Part shown: piece by piece, positions 8,966-17,419 of the stretch
Layout: each line of letters opens with the position of its first letter
Position numbering within the stretch: the stretch's first letter is position 1
Position numbers and translations under genes: made by a program
The notes under the pieces: model-generated
Told to the model about the DNA's origin: nothing
The model's input: the letters and a program-made list of their open reading frames with translations, nothing else
Database searches by the model: none
From: an uncultured Acetatifactor sp.
Lineage (GTDB): Bacteria; Bacillota; Clostridia; Lachnospirales; Lachnospiraceae
Length of the DNA stretch: 64,000 nt
Direction: 5' to 3'
Assembly (NCBI GenBank): GCA_910584375.1
Contig: CAJUAH010000006.1
Span: forward strand, 11,533-75,532

Positions 8966-9463
8966 ATGTTAGAGAGATTTTACCCGGATCATGAGGCGGA
9001 GAGCGCATATGACATCGATTACCGGGAACTGTACCGGACAGGTTATCGGGGCATTATCTTCGATATTGACAATACGCTGGTCCCTCACGGCGCTCCGGCG
9101 GACGAACGCGCCGTGGCGCTGTTTGCGCGGCTGCACGAGATCGGATATGCCACTTTACTGCTGTCCAACAACAAAGAACCCAGAGTGAAAAGTTTTGCGG
9201 AGCAGGTAAACGCCCAATACCTTTTTAAGGCGGGCAAGCCCGGCAGGGAGGGCTATCTGCGGGCCATGGATCGGATGGGTACGGACCGGACGGATACCCT
9301 GTTTGTGGGAGACCAGCTTTTTACGGATGTATGGGGGGCCAGGAGAGTGGGGATCGTCAGCTATCTGACTCGGCCCATCCATCCCAGGGAAGAGATTCAG
9401 ATTGTATTAAAACGCGTGCTGGAGCGGATCGTACTCTATTTTTACCATAAAAAGAGACGGTAG
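8966..9463 (+). CDS. yqeG: YqeG family HAD-type phosphatase
   Basis: 165-residue HAD hydrolase (class IIIA type). The nucleophile motif FDIDNTLVPH is at about residues 33-42, motif II is LLSNN near 67 and motif III/IV is the stretch KPGREGY to FVGDQLFTDVWGA. The family is conserved in Firmicutes next to aro and ribosome-assembly genes; substrate unknown in general. The ATG at 8966 with AAAAAAGGAAAC upstream is preferred to the TTG at 8945. aroE begins 36 bases later. Confidence 0.9.
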   Translation: MLERFYPDHEAESAYDIDYRELYRTGYRGIIFDIDNTLVPHGAPADERAVALFARLHEIGYATLLLSNNKEPRVKSFAEQVNAQYLFKAGKPGREGYLRAMDRMGTDRTDTLFVGDQLFTDVWGARRVGIVSYLTRPIHPREEIQIVLKRVLERIVLYFYHKKRR

Positions 9464-9499
9464 GGAGCCGCAGCGGAATTATAATCAGGAGGCAAGAAT

Positions 9500-10393
9500 A
9501 TGCACACACCAGACGGACATACCAGAACCTGCGGGCTGATCGGCAACCCGGTAGCTCATACCCAATCCCCGCTGATCCAGAACCATCTGGCACAGATCAC
9601 AGGGCAGAATCTGGTCTATCTGCCTTTTCCGGTGGCCGACGGCGATCTGGAGGCGGCGGTGCGGGGAGCGCTGGCCCTGGATTTTCTGGGGTTGAATGTG
9701 ACGGTACCCTATAAAAGCCAAGTGATTCCCTGTCTGGCGCAGATCGATCCGCTGGCGGAGCGGATCGGCGCGGTGAACACGCTGGTACGCTGCCCGGGAG
9801 GTTACAGGGGGTATAACACGGACATGCCCGGACTCTGCCGCGCCATGAGGCAGGAGGGGGTGGAGTTTGCCGGGCGGGACGTGGTGATTCTGGGCTGCGG
9901 GGGCGTGGCCCGGGCAGTGGCGGTGATGCTGCTGGATCAGGGAGCCGCAGGCATACATATACTGAACCGCACGGCGGACAGGGCCCGGAGGGTGGCGGAG
10001 GAGATCAACGGCATGGCGGGCGGAGGTTTTGCCCGGGCATATGCGCTGGAAGATTACGGGCGAATACCGGGAGAAAACTGGCTGGTGATCCAGGCCACCA
10101 GCGTGGGGATGCACCCCTGTGTGGAGCAGGCGCCCATAGAGGATGAGGCATTCTACCGGAGGGTGGAGACAGGATATGATCTGATATTCAATCCGGGGAC
10201 TACCCGCTTTATGGAACTGACAAAAAGATACGGAGGACGGGCATATAACGGCGTCCGTATGTTGGTGTATCAGGGGATCATCGCCTTTGAACTCTGGACC
10301 CATACCTCCGTGAGCCAGGATACGGCGGACGAACTGTACCGGATGACAGCTCAGGCGCTGGCGGGGCAAAGAGACGAAGGAGAGAACCAATGA
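9500..10393 (+). CDS. aroE: Shikimate dehydrogenase
   Basis: NADPH-dependent reduction of 3-dehydroshikimate to shikimate, cytoplasmic. 297 residues: substrate-binding domain with GNPVAHTQSPLIQN and the catalytic NVTVPYK lysine (about 72), NTD motif with the catalytic Asp near 109, Rossmann nucleotide site ILGCGGVARAV (about 131-141), and the C-terminal G-x-x-M-L-V-Y-Q motif. Its stop overlaps the aroK start by four bases (ATGA), so the two are translationally coupled. Confidence 0.96.
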   Translation: MHTPDGHTRTCGLIGNPVAHTQSPLIQNHLAQITGQNLVYLPFPVADGDLEAAVRGALALDFLGLNVTVPYKSQVIPCLAQIDPLAERIGAVNTLVRCPGGYRGYNTDMPGLCRAMRQEGVEFAGRDVVILGCGGVARAVAVMLLDQGAAGIHILNRTADRARRVAEEINGMAGGGFARAYALEDYGRIPGENWLVIQATSVGMHPCVEQAPIEDEAFYRRVETGYDLIFNPGTTRFMELTKRYGGRAYNGVRMLVYQGIIAFELWTHTSVSQDTADELYRMTAQALAGQRDEGENQ

Positions 10394-10911
10394 GAAGAGA
10401 ACCCGGGAAAAGCGTGGTGCTGATAGGATTTATGGGCTGTGGAAAATCCACGATGGGTATAAGGCTGTCTTATCGCTTACAGTATATTCTGGAGGACACG
10501 GACAAATTGATCGAGGCCGGCGCAGGGATGTCGGTGCGTGAGATTTTTGCCAGGGAAGGGGAAGAGGCGTTCCGGGAGATGGAGACGCAGCTGCTTTGCA
10601 AACTCACGGAGAAAAAGGGACCGCGCGTCTACTCGGTGGGGGGCGGTACTCCGGTTCGGACCGCAAACCGTTCGCTGCTGAAAAGTCTGGGAACCGTGGT
10701 ATATCTGCGCACCCGTCCGGAGACCGTCTATGAGCGGCTGAAAACCGACACATCCAGACCGCTTTTGCAGGGAGAAGATCCGCTGGGGAAGATTCGCAGC
10801 CTGATGGCGGAGCGGGAGCAGGCCTATGCGGAGACTGCGGACGTGATTCTGGATGTGGACGAGATGTCACCGGATCAGGTGGTGGAGAGCATCATGTGGA
10901 ATATCCGGTAG
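10390..10911 (+). CDS. aroK: Shikimate kinase
   Basis: ATP-dependent phosphorylation of shikimate at O3. 173 residues with P-loop GFMGCGKST at residues 13-21, DTD motif (about 37-39), the R-x-x-E of the shikimate-binding region and GGGTPV near 78. Overlaps aroE by four bases. Adjacent genes make this a shikimate-pathway operon (aroE-aroK-aroQ) followed by efp. Confidence 0.96.
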   Translation: MRREPGKSVVLIGFMGCGKSTMGIRLSYRLQYILEDTDKLIEAGAGMSVREIFAREGEEAFREMETQLLCKLTEKKGPRVYSVGGGTPVRTANRSLLKSLGTVVYLRTRPETVYERLKTDTSRPLLQGEDPLGKIRSLMAEREQAYAETADVILDVDEMSPDQVVESIMWNIR

Positions 10912-10998
10912 AAGAGGGAAACGTTTGGAACTGACGTTCCAATACCTGTTATGGCAATATCACGGACTCTGTCCGAGATATGCAGAAAAGAGGAAACT

Positions 10999-11436
10999 AT
11001 GAAAATTCTGGTGATCAACGGTCCCAACATCAATTTTTTGGGGATCAGGGAAAAAAATGTATACGGAACTCAGGACTACGCGTATCTGGAGCGTATGATC
11101 CAGGAAAAGGCCTGTCAGGACGGCCATGAGATCACGGTATTTCAGAGCAATCATGAGGGGGCGATTATCGACAGGATACAGGAGGCTTATTCCGACGGTA
11201 CGGAGGGCATCGTCATCAATCCCGGCGCTTATACCCATTACAGTTACGCCATACGGGACGCGCTGGCCAGCATCCCGGCTCCCAAAGTGGAGATCCATAT
11301 CTCGGATATCACCCGGAGAGAGGAGTTTCGCAGGGTGTCCGTCACGGCTCCGGTCTGCCAGAAACAGATATACGGAAAAGGACTCCCCGGATATCTGGAA
11401 GCCATTGACTTTATCGCGGGCCTGAGCAAATCATAA
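10999..11436 (+). CDS. aroQ: Type II 3-dehydroquinate dehydratase
   Basis: Converts 3-dehydroquinate to 3-dehydroshikimate; a small dodecameric cytoplasmic enzyme. 145 residues starting MKILVINGPNINFLG, with the lid Tyr (KNVYG), NPGAYTHYSYAIRDAL and the catalytic His region VEIHISDITRREEFR. The frame opens upstream at 10951, but the family N-terminus and AGAGGAAACT place the start at 10999. A small hairpin TTGGAAC/GTTCCAA sits at 10925-10942 between aroK and aroQ. Confidence 0.96.
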   Translation: MKILVINGPNINFLGIREKNVYGTQDYAYLERMIQEKACQDGHEITVFQSNHEGAIIDRIQEAYSDGTEGIVINPGAYTHYSYAIRDALASIPAPKVEIHISDITRREEFRRVSVTAPVCQKQIYGKGLPGYLEAIDFIAGLSKS

Positions 11437-11476
11437 TATTTTATAGACATTTTATGGACAATTTAGAAAAAAACAG

Positions 11477-11505
11477 TTGAAAAATGCCAATTTTTATTAT
11501 ACAAT
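11477..11505 (+). promoter_or_regulatory. Sigma-A promoter for efp
   Basis: TTGAAA 11477-11482 and TACAAT 11500-11505, 17-base spacer, 38 bases upstream of the efp start in an AT-rich gap. Confidence 0.65.
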
Positions 11506-11543
11506 CAAAAAGAATTATAACGTGAATATGGAGGAAGTATATT

Positions 11544-12101
11544 ATGATTTCTGCAGGTGATTTCAGAAATGGTATTACTATTGAGTTTGATAATAATATC
11601 TACCAGATTATTGAATTCCAGCATGTAAAGCCCGGCAAGGGTGCGGCATTCGTCAGAACCAAGCTGAAGAATGTTATCAACGGCGGCGTAGTGGAAAAGA
11701 CTTTTCGTCCCACCGAGAAATGCCCCCAGGCCCGCATTGACAGAAAGGATATGCAGTATTTATACTCTGACGGCGATTTATTCAATTTCATGGACACGGA
11801 GACCTACGATCAGGTTGCGCTCAATGCCGAGACAGTGGGAGACGCCTTAAAGTTCGTGAAGGAGAATGAGATGTGCAAAGTCTGTTCTCACAACGGCAAT
11901 GTGTTTTCCGTAGAACCGCCCCTGTTTGTGGAGCTGGAGATTACGGATACGGAGCCCGGTTTTAAGGGAGATACCGCGACCGGAGCTACCAAGCCCGCAG
12001 TGGTTGAGACAGGCGCTACCGTGTATGTGCCCCTGTTCGTTGACCGTGGGGACAAGATTAAGATCGACACCAGAACCGGTGAATATTTGTCCAGAGTATA
12101 A
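11544..12101 (+). CDS. efp: Translation elongation factor P
   Basis: Relieves ribosome stalling at polyproline stretches. 185 residues in three beta-barrel domains: KOW-like N-domain (ISAGDFRNGITIEFDN), with the tip loop KPGKGAAFVRTKLKN carrying the conserved Lys near residue 32, a central OB domain and a C-terminal OB domain ending DTRTGEYLSRV. RBS GGAGGAAGT. Its terminator is at 12128. Confidence 0.98.
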   Translation: MISAGDFRNGITIEFDNNIYQIIEFQHVKPGKGAAFVRTKLKNVINGGVVEKTFRPTEKCPQARIDRKDMQYLYSDGDLFNFMDTETYDQVALNAETVGDALKFVKENEMCKVCSHNGNVFSVEPPLFVELEITDTEPGFKGDTATGATKPAVVETGATVYVPLFVDRGDKIKIDTRTGEYLSRV

Positions 12102-12127
12102 GAGCATATACCCACTGACCGCTTGTA

Positions 12128-12155
12128 AGAGAATGGATTATTCCATTCTCTTTTT
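12128..12155 (+). terminator. Terminator after efp
   Basis: Perfect 10-base stem AGAGAATGGA / TCCATTCTCT with TTAT loop, followed by five T. Confidence 0.92.
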
Positions 12156-12289
12156 GTATGCAACTACAGGCGCGGCGCGGAGTTACGCCGCAGTAACGAT
12201 CAATGGAGACAGGGCGCAAGATCAAAGATCTTACGATGCCTGTCCTGACAATATCGCGGTCGGACCGACGATACATATGGAGGTATATG

Positions 12290-13195
12290 ATGAAATTAGA
12301 TAAATTTTTAAAAACGGTGCAGGATAGAGTGCAGGATGTTGCCGGAGCGGACGCCTGCGTACAGGTGCAGGAAGTCAGAAAGAATAACAATGTGGTGCTG
12401 CATGGTATGAGTATCCTGCGGAAAGGGCAGAACGTGTCTCCCACTATCTATCTGGACAGCTTTTATGAGATGATGGAGGAGGGGACGGACATGGAACATA
12501 TCGTCAAAAAGATCCTGGAAGTCTATGTGAGGGGACTGCCCAGAGGCAATGTGGATATGGATTTTTTCAAGGACTTTGACAGCGTCAGGGATCGGATCGT
12601 CTATCGTCTGGTAAATCGGGAAAAAAACAGGGAATTGCTGCAGGAGATTCCTCATGTGGACTTTTTGGACCTGGCGGTGTGTTTCTGTTACAGCTACGAG
12701 AATCCCGAGATCGGGGAGGGGATGATCCTGATCCACAACACCCATCTGGAGATGTGGCAGACCAGCCACCGGGAACTAATGCGGCTGGCGGAGCGCAATA
12801 CGCCGAGGCTCATGCCGGCCTGGCTGTGCAGTATGGACAGCGCGCTGAATGGCATATTGGATGAGGAGGCGCTGGCGCAGCTGCGGCAGATGCAGAGGGA
12901 GACCGGCAAGTATATGTACGTGCTGTCCAACGACAGGCGATGCCAGGGAGCGGCGGCCATCCTGTATCCCGGTATGCTGGCCCGGGCCGCGCAGCAGATG
13001 GGGGGCAGTTTTTATATACTTCCCAGTTCCATCCACGAGGTGATACTGCTCCGGGATGAAACCCAGAGCGGCGGCAGACAGCTGCATGAGATGATCGAAG
13101 ACATCAACAGGAATCAGCTCCGGGAGGAGGAAGTGCTGTCCGACTACGCCTATCTCTATGATGCGGCGGCGGAGAAAGTCGTGGAAATTCTTTGA
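12290..13195 (+). CDS. DUF5688 family protein
   Basis: 301-residue soluble protein of a family found largely in Lachnospiraceae and relatives and of unknown function. Visible features are an N-terminal helix, a charged central part and a C-terminal region (SSIHEVILLRDE) before a helix with NRNQLREEEVLSDYAY. No signal peptide or membrane segment. ATG 12290 is six bases after GGAGG at 12279-12283; the ATG at 12287 is too close. Stands alone between the efp terminator and the tRNA promoter. Confidence 0.8.
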   Translation: MKLDKFLKTVQDRVQDVAGADACVQVQEVRKNNNVVLHGMSILRKGQNVSPTIYLDSFYEMMEEGTDMEHIVKKILEVYVRGLPRGNVDMDFFKDFDSVRDRIVYRLVNREKNRELLQEIPHVDFLDLAVCFCYSYENPEIGEGMILIHNTHLEMWQTSHRELMRLAERNTPRLMPAWLCSMDSALNGILDEEALAQLRQMQRETGKYMYVLSNDRRCQGAAAILYPGMLARAAQQMGGSFYILPSSIHEVILLRDETQSGGRQLHEMIEDINRNQLREEEVLSDYAYLYDAAAEKVVEIL

Positions 13196-13260
13196 GATCG
13201 GGTGTTTTCTGTAAAAATCTTAACTTTTCGATAAAAATAAAAATTTCCATCAAAAGGAAC

Positions 13261-13289
13261 TAGACAGATAGAAAGTTTTGTGTTATGAT
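13261..13289 (+). promoter_or_regulatory. Promoter of the tRNA-Arg gene
   Basis: TAGACA 13261-13266 and TATGAT 13284-13289 with a 17-base spacer, 32 bases upstream of the tRNA 5' end. Confidence 0.6.
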
Positions 13290-13321
13290 AGTCAAGGTGA
13301 TGTAATAAATTTGTAACATTT

Positions 13322-13393
13322 GCGTCCGTAGTCTAATGGATAGAACGAAGGCCTCCGACGCCTTTAATGCAGGTTCGATTCCTGTCGGACGCA
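13322..13393 (+). tRNA. tRNA-Arg (anticodon CCG)
   Basis: Complete cloverleaf: acceptor GCGTCCG (13322-13328) pairs with CGGACGC (13386-13392), anticodon stem AAGGC/GCCTT around the loop CTCCGAC with anticodon CCG at 13355-13357, and T arm GCAGG-TTCGATT-CCTGT. Discriminator A; CCA is not encoded. Reads CGG arginine codons. Confidence 0.95.
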
Positions 13394-13451
13394 CTTTACA
13401 TCACCTTGATTATTTTTGTGTGGCATTTTCGTAGAGACCACATCTGATACG

Positions 13452-13482
13452 AGAGTCCTGCATTGCGGACTCTTTTGTTTTT
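13452..13482 (+). terminator. Terminator after tRNA-Arg
   Basis: Seven-base stem AGAGTCC / GGACTCT followed by TTTGTTTTT. It lies between the tRNA and the SH3-domain gene. Confidence 0.85.
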
Positions 13483-13500
13483 AACAGAAAGGTATGAGAT

Positions 13501-14718
13501 ATGATAAAAAATAGATGGAAAGCGATTCTGGATCTTGTGGCGCGAAACAGTAAGTTTGTCTTTCCCGTGATATTGATTGCCGCCGTGGCAACCACGGTTA
13601 CTCTGGCTCTGAGAGCGGGAGACGAGTCGGGATCAGAACCGAATCAGCCCATTTCGGAACCCATTGAAGAGGTGTCGCAGACTCCGCAGCCGACGGAAGA
13701 TCCAGTGAGCGCCACCATGGAGAGGAACACGGACGGTGACCTGTACAGTCTGATCGCTACTTATTACAATGCGCTGGCTCTTGGTGATGTGGACACGATC
13801 AAAAGCATTTGCAGCTATCTGGAGGATACGGAAGAGATACGTATACCGGAGATGGCAAAATATGTGGAGAGTTATCCCCTGATCGAGATATATACCAAAC
13901 CCGGTCCCCGGGAGAATTCTTATCTGGCCTATGTATATTTTCATATGACAATGATCGGCTATGACGAGGAGATTCCGGCCATGGACACCTTCTATGTCTG
14001 CACCAGGGAGGACGGCACGCTGTATCTGAATACGGATGAAGTGGTGCCGGACGCGGAACTGGAATATATCGCCGAGATCAATCTGCAGGATGATGTGGTG
14101 GAGTTGATTAATCAGACCAATGTGGAATGCAATGATATATTTTTAAATAATGCGGACCTTTTCTACTTTGTTCAGGAAGTGGCGGCGGAGGTTAAGAAGA
14201 CCACCGGGGAGACGCTGGCGGCCCAGAACAACACGGGGACCGGGGAACAGAACCAGCCGGAAGAAGGCGGCGATCCTGCCGAAGGAGGGGGAGAAGGCGG
14301 ACAGACGTCCGAACCCGTGATTCCGCAGCCCACATCCGGGACGGCAACCACCACTGTGAATGTGCGCGGCTCCGACAGCGAGCAGGCAGAGAAGATTGGT
14401 AAAGTGGCAAAAGGTACGGCGGTAACGATTGTGGAACAGCAACTGAACGGCTGGACCCATATCGTTTTTGAGGGAAAAGACGGTTATATCAAGTCGGAAT
14501 ATCTGAGAGTGGCGGAAGTAGTGGACAGCAGCCAGGTCATCGGTCAGGTGACGGCGACCACCACGATCAATGTGCGCATGGCTCCCAGTCAGGAGTCGGC
14601 CAAGCTGGGCGTTCTGACCGGAGGGGACACGCTGGATCTGCTGGAAAGAGCCGACGGCTGGTGCAAGGTCATCTATAACGACCAGGTTGCCTATGTCAAA
14701 GAAGAATATGTGCAGTAG
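13501..14718 (+). CDS. Membrane-anchored protein with two bacterial SH3 domains
   Basis: 405 residues: a short cytoplasmic N-terminus, one transmembrane helix (about residues 17-37, FVFPVILIAAVATTVTLAL), an acidic Pro/Glu linker, an extracellular domain (about 80-230), a Gly/Glu/Pro-rich linker (about 240-275) and two SH3b repeats (about 280-340 and 345-405), each with the pattern T-T-V/I-N-V-R and a terminal GYIKSEYL/AYVKEEYV. SH3b domains commonly bind cell-wall peptides, so a wall-associated role is likely. No catalytic domain is visible. Start ATG 13501 after AGAAAGGTATG. Confidence 0.82.
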   Translation: MIKNRWKAILDLVARNSKFVFPVILIAAVATTVTLALRAGDESGSEPNQPISEPIEEVSQTPQPTEDPVSATMERNTDGDLYSLIATYYNALALGDVDTIKSICSYLEDTEEIRIPEMAKYVESYPLIEIYTKPGPRENSYLAYVYFHMTMIGYDEEIPAMDTFYVCTREDGTLYLNTDEVVPDAELEYIAEINLQDDVVELINQTNVECNDIFLNNADLFYFVQEVAAEVKKTTGETLAAQNNTGTGEQNQPEEGGDPAEGGGEGGQTSEPVIPQPTSGTATTTVNVRGSDSEQAEKIGKVAKGTAVTIVEQQLNGWTHIVFEGKDGYIKSEYLRVAEVVDSSQVIGQVTATTTINVRMAPSQESAKLGVLTGGDTLDLLERADGWCKVIYNDQVAYVKEEYVQ

Positions 14719-14759
14719 TCCGTATAGATTTTACAGTTTGCCATATACTAGGAAAGAAA

Positions 14760-14788
14760 AGATGTTGTCTTAGGACAGCATCTTTTTT
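14760..14788 (+). terminator. Terminator after the SH3-domain gene
   Basis: Stem AGATGTTGTC / GACAGCATCT (14760-14769 / 14774-14783, one G-T pair) with TTAG loop and six T. Confidence 0.9.
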
Positions 14789-14862
14789 CCTGCAAAAATG
14801 TGCTGACAGAGATATGCGCAGCAGAAGAGAAAAGCGCAGCGATTCAACTAGGAGGTTTGTAT

Positions 14863-15294
14863 ATGAGATCACAGGAAGTGGCGGTGTATAAGGAGATCCA
14901 GAAAAATACGGAGATGGCTATGAAAGCCATCGACATAATCCATGAGAAGATCTATGACGAGGATTTGGCCAGGCAGATGTCCCGGCAGTCCCTGAAATAT
15001 TCGGAGATACACAACCAGGCGGTATCCCAGCTCCTCCAGGCCAAAGCGGAACCCTATCATGAAAGCCATGTGGAAAACCTGATGCTGGCGGGAGCCATCC
15101 ATTACAACACCCTGCTCAATACCAGCACCAGCCATATCGCGGAGATGCTGATCAAGGGCAGCAACCAGGGGATCATGGACATGAACCGTATATTGAACCG
15201 CAATGCGGAGGCGGGAGAGAAACCTACCATGCTGGCCCAGCAGTTGATTTCCTTCGAGGAAAAAAATGTGGAACGGCTGACAAAATATCTTTAA
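14863..15294 (+). CDS. Hypothetical alpha-helical protein
   Basis: 143 residues, almost wholly helical by composition, with no signal peptide or membrane segment. It starts MRSQEVAVYKEIQKNTEM; AGGAGG lies just upstream of ATG 14863, which decides against the frame opening at 14800. The amphipathic repeats (HEKIYDEDLARQM; SHIAEMLIKGSNQGIMDMNRILN) suggest a helical bundle. I do not recognise the family; a spore-coat or stress role would be a guess. Confidence 0.65.
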   Translation: MRSQEVAVYKEIQKNTEMAMKAIDIIHEKIYDEDLARQMSRQSLKYSEIHNQAVSQLLQAKAEPYHESHVENLMLAGAIHYNTLLNTSTSHIAEMLIKGSNQGIMDMNRILNRNAEAGEKPTMLAQQLISFEEKNVERLTKYL

Positions 15295-15415
15295 TGGATT
15301 TACTTTTTCATGGAACGAGTCTCAGATACTTTATTATTGTATACATGTATATTTTCTTGTGCAACTTGTATAAAAAAGTCAAGAAAACTTCTCAAATTTA
15401 GCGTGATAAAGCATG

Positions 15416-15444
15416 TTGCCTGATGAGAAAAGTAGCGATATAAT
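15416..15444 (+). promoter_or_regulatory. Promoter of gdhA
   Basis: TTGCCT 15416-15421 and TATAAT 15439-15444 with a 17-base spacer, 39 bases before the gdhA start. The AT-rich leader 15300-15415 upstream is free of genes. Confidence 0.7.
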
Positions 15445-15483
15445 AGAGAACATGGGAAAATACATTATAAGGAGGACATATAC

Positions 15484-16830
15484 ATGTCATATGTTGATGA
15501 GGTACTCGAGGTAGTACAGAAGAAGAATGCCGACCAGCCGGAATTTTTGCAGGCGGTCACCGAGGTTCTGGACTCTCTGCGGCCCGTGATTGACGCCAAC
15601 GAGGAGCTTTACAGAAAGAATGCGATTCTGGAGAGGATCACCGAGCCCGACCGTCAGTTTATGTTCCGCGTACCCTGGGTGGATGACAAGGGACAGGTAC
15701 AGGTAAACAGAGGTTTCCGTGTGCAGTTCAACAACGCCATCGGGCCCTACAAGGGGGGCTTACGTCTGCATCCTTCCGTGAACCTGGGCATTATTAAATT
15801 TCTGGGTTTTGAGCAGATTTTCAAAAACTCTCTGACTACGCTCCCCATCGGCGGCGGCAAGGGCGGCTCTGATTTTGACCCCAAGGGCAAGTCTGACAGG
15901 GAGATCATGGCTTTCTGCCAGAGTTTCATGACGGAACTGTGCAAGTACATTGGCGCGGACGTGGATGTCCCCGCAGGCGATATCGGAACCGGAGCGAGAG
16001 AGATCGGCTTTATGTTTGGCCAGTACAAGAGGATCCGCGGAACCTTTGAGGGCGTGCTGACCGGCAAGGGTCTGACCTACGGCGGTTCTCTGGCCCGTAC
16101 CGAGGCTACGGGATACGGTCTGTTATACTTAACCCAGGAGATGATGAAATGTCATGGTCAGTCCATGGAAGGCAAGACCATCTGCGTTTCCGGCGCCGGC
16201 AATGTGGCGATCTACGCGATCCAAAAAGCGCATCAGATGGGTGCGAAGGTTGTGACCTGCTCCGACTCCACGGGCTGGATCTACGATCCCGAGGGTATCG
16301 ATGTGGAACTGCTCAAGGAGGTAAAAGAGGTCAAGAGAGCGCGTCTGACCGAGTACGCCGCTGCCAGAAAGAGCGCGGAGTATCATGAGAAGAAGGACGG
16401 CGAGCACGGCGTATGGAGCATCAAGTGTGACATTGCCCTGCCCTGCGCCACCCAGAACGAGCTGGATATCGAAGATGCAAAGATGCTGGTTGCTAACGGT
16501 GTGACTGCGGTATGCGAGGGCGCGAATATGCCCACCACTTTGGATGCTACCAAGTATCTCCAGGCCAACAAGGTGCTGTTTGTGGGCGGCAAGGCTGCCA
16601 ATGCGGGCGGTGTGGCCACCTCCGCGCTGGAGATGAGCCAGAACAGCGAGAGACTGTCCTGGACCTTTGAGGAGGTTGACTCCAAGCTGCAGAACATCAT
16701 GATCACTATCTACCACAACATAGACGACGCCGCAAAGCGTTACGGCGTGGAGGGCGACTATGTGGCAGGCGCCAATATCGCCGGATTTGAGAAGGTGGTA
16801 GTGGCCATGCTGGCCCAGGGCGTTTGCTGA
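15484..16830 (+). CDS. gdhA: NADP-specific glutamate dehydrogenase
   Basis: Reductive amination of 2-oxoglutarate to glutamate. 448 residues, the usual length of hexameric small-subunit GDH. The substrate pocket GPYKGGLRLHPSVN and catalytic GGGKGGSDFDPKGKSD are intact; the Rossmann motif GAGNVA lies near residue 237. AAGGAGGACATATAC precedes ATG 15484. Single gene with its own promoter and terminator. Confidence 0.97.
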   Translation: MSYVDEVLEVVQKKNADQPEFLQAVTEVLDSLRPVIDANEELYRKNAILERITEPDRQFMFRVPWVDDKGQVQVNRGFRVQFNNAIGPYKGGLRLHPSVNLGIIKFLGFEQIFKNSLTTLPIGGGKGGSDFDPKGKSDREIMAFCQSFMTELCKYIGADVDVPAGDIGTGAREIGFMFGQYKRIRGTFEGVLTGKGLTYGGSLARTEATGYGLLYLTQEMMKCHGQSMEGKTICVSGAGNVAIYAIQKAHQMGAKVVTCSDSTGWIYDPEGIDVELLKEVKEVKRARLTEYAAARKSAEYHEKKDGEHGVWSIKCDIALPCATQNELDIEDAKMLVANGVTAVCEGANMPTTLDATKYLQANKVLFVGGKAANAGGVATSALEMSQNSERLSWTFEEVDSKLQNIMITIYHNIDDAAKRYGVEGDYVAGANIAGFEKVVVAMLAQGVC

Positions 16831-16890
16831 GGAAAAGGGCTTTAAACCTTGGAAGATATTCTGGTAAGAACAGCCAAATAAAGTGATATC

Positions 16891-16930
16891 AAAATTCCCG
16901 GCCTGTATTTATACAGGGCCGGGAATTTTT
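16891..16930 (+). terminator. Terminator after gdhA
   Basis: Long near-perfect inverted repeat: AAAATTCCCGGCC and an inner CCTGTAT/ATACAGG arm pairing back to GGCCGGGAATTTTT. Both arms carry A/T tails, so it could act in both directions. Confidence 0.93.
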
Positions 16931-17136
16931 GACATGCGGCGGCAGCGGAGTCCTGCCTGGGCTCTGGAAACGCAGGGAGTGTGACGGCCGGGGAGTTCTG
17001 CCCAGGTTCCTGCATATGGAATGCGTTGGCTGAGGGAACCTGTTCAGATCTTGATTGCCTGCGGAATGCGGCAACTGTGGATTCCTGTTCAGGGTTTCGA
17101 TTTCCAGGCATATTCTGGGTCTTTCTGGAAGTCTCA

Positions 17137-17376
17137 TGGGCCTATAGAAAAAAATTTGCGTTCTATACCCATAAAAGTGGAAAAAGCACTATCTTTTATC
17201 TCGTGTATGGGCCTATGCAGGAAAATTTCTGCTTTGTACCCCTATTATAACTTCAAACGGGGGGGCGAAACGTGAAATTTTTGTGCATAGACCCAACGAA
17301 ATATGAAATTTCTTTAAATCAGGACTTTATCTTGTCCTAAAAGGGTATAAAAATAGAATTTTTCTGTATAGGCCCA
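17137..17376 (+). repeat. Four-copy 34-bp repeat, two copies in each orientation
   Basis: Four related 34-base units occur at 17137-17170 and 17208-17241 (plus strand) and 17262-17295 and 17343-17376 (minus strand). Each begins TGGGYCTAT, has an A-rich core (AAAAATT in most copies) and ends with a pyrimidine-rich block, TACCC in three copies and GCCCC in the third. Gaps are 37, 20 and 47 bases, and the two pairs point at each other. The segment lacks a convincing gene. It resembles a multi-site protein-binding or recombination locus more than a CRISPR array (spacers unequal, repeats diverged). Confidence 0.75.
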
Positions 17377-17419
17377 CAGGAGATTCCTTATTTCCAGATT
17401 GAATATCAATTGTGGGAAG

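Noticed and set aside
17137..17376. CRISPR array
   Set aside because: Only four units, in both orientations, diverged from each other, with gaps of 37, 20 and 47 bases and no cas genes.
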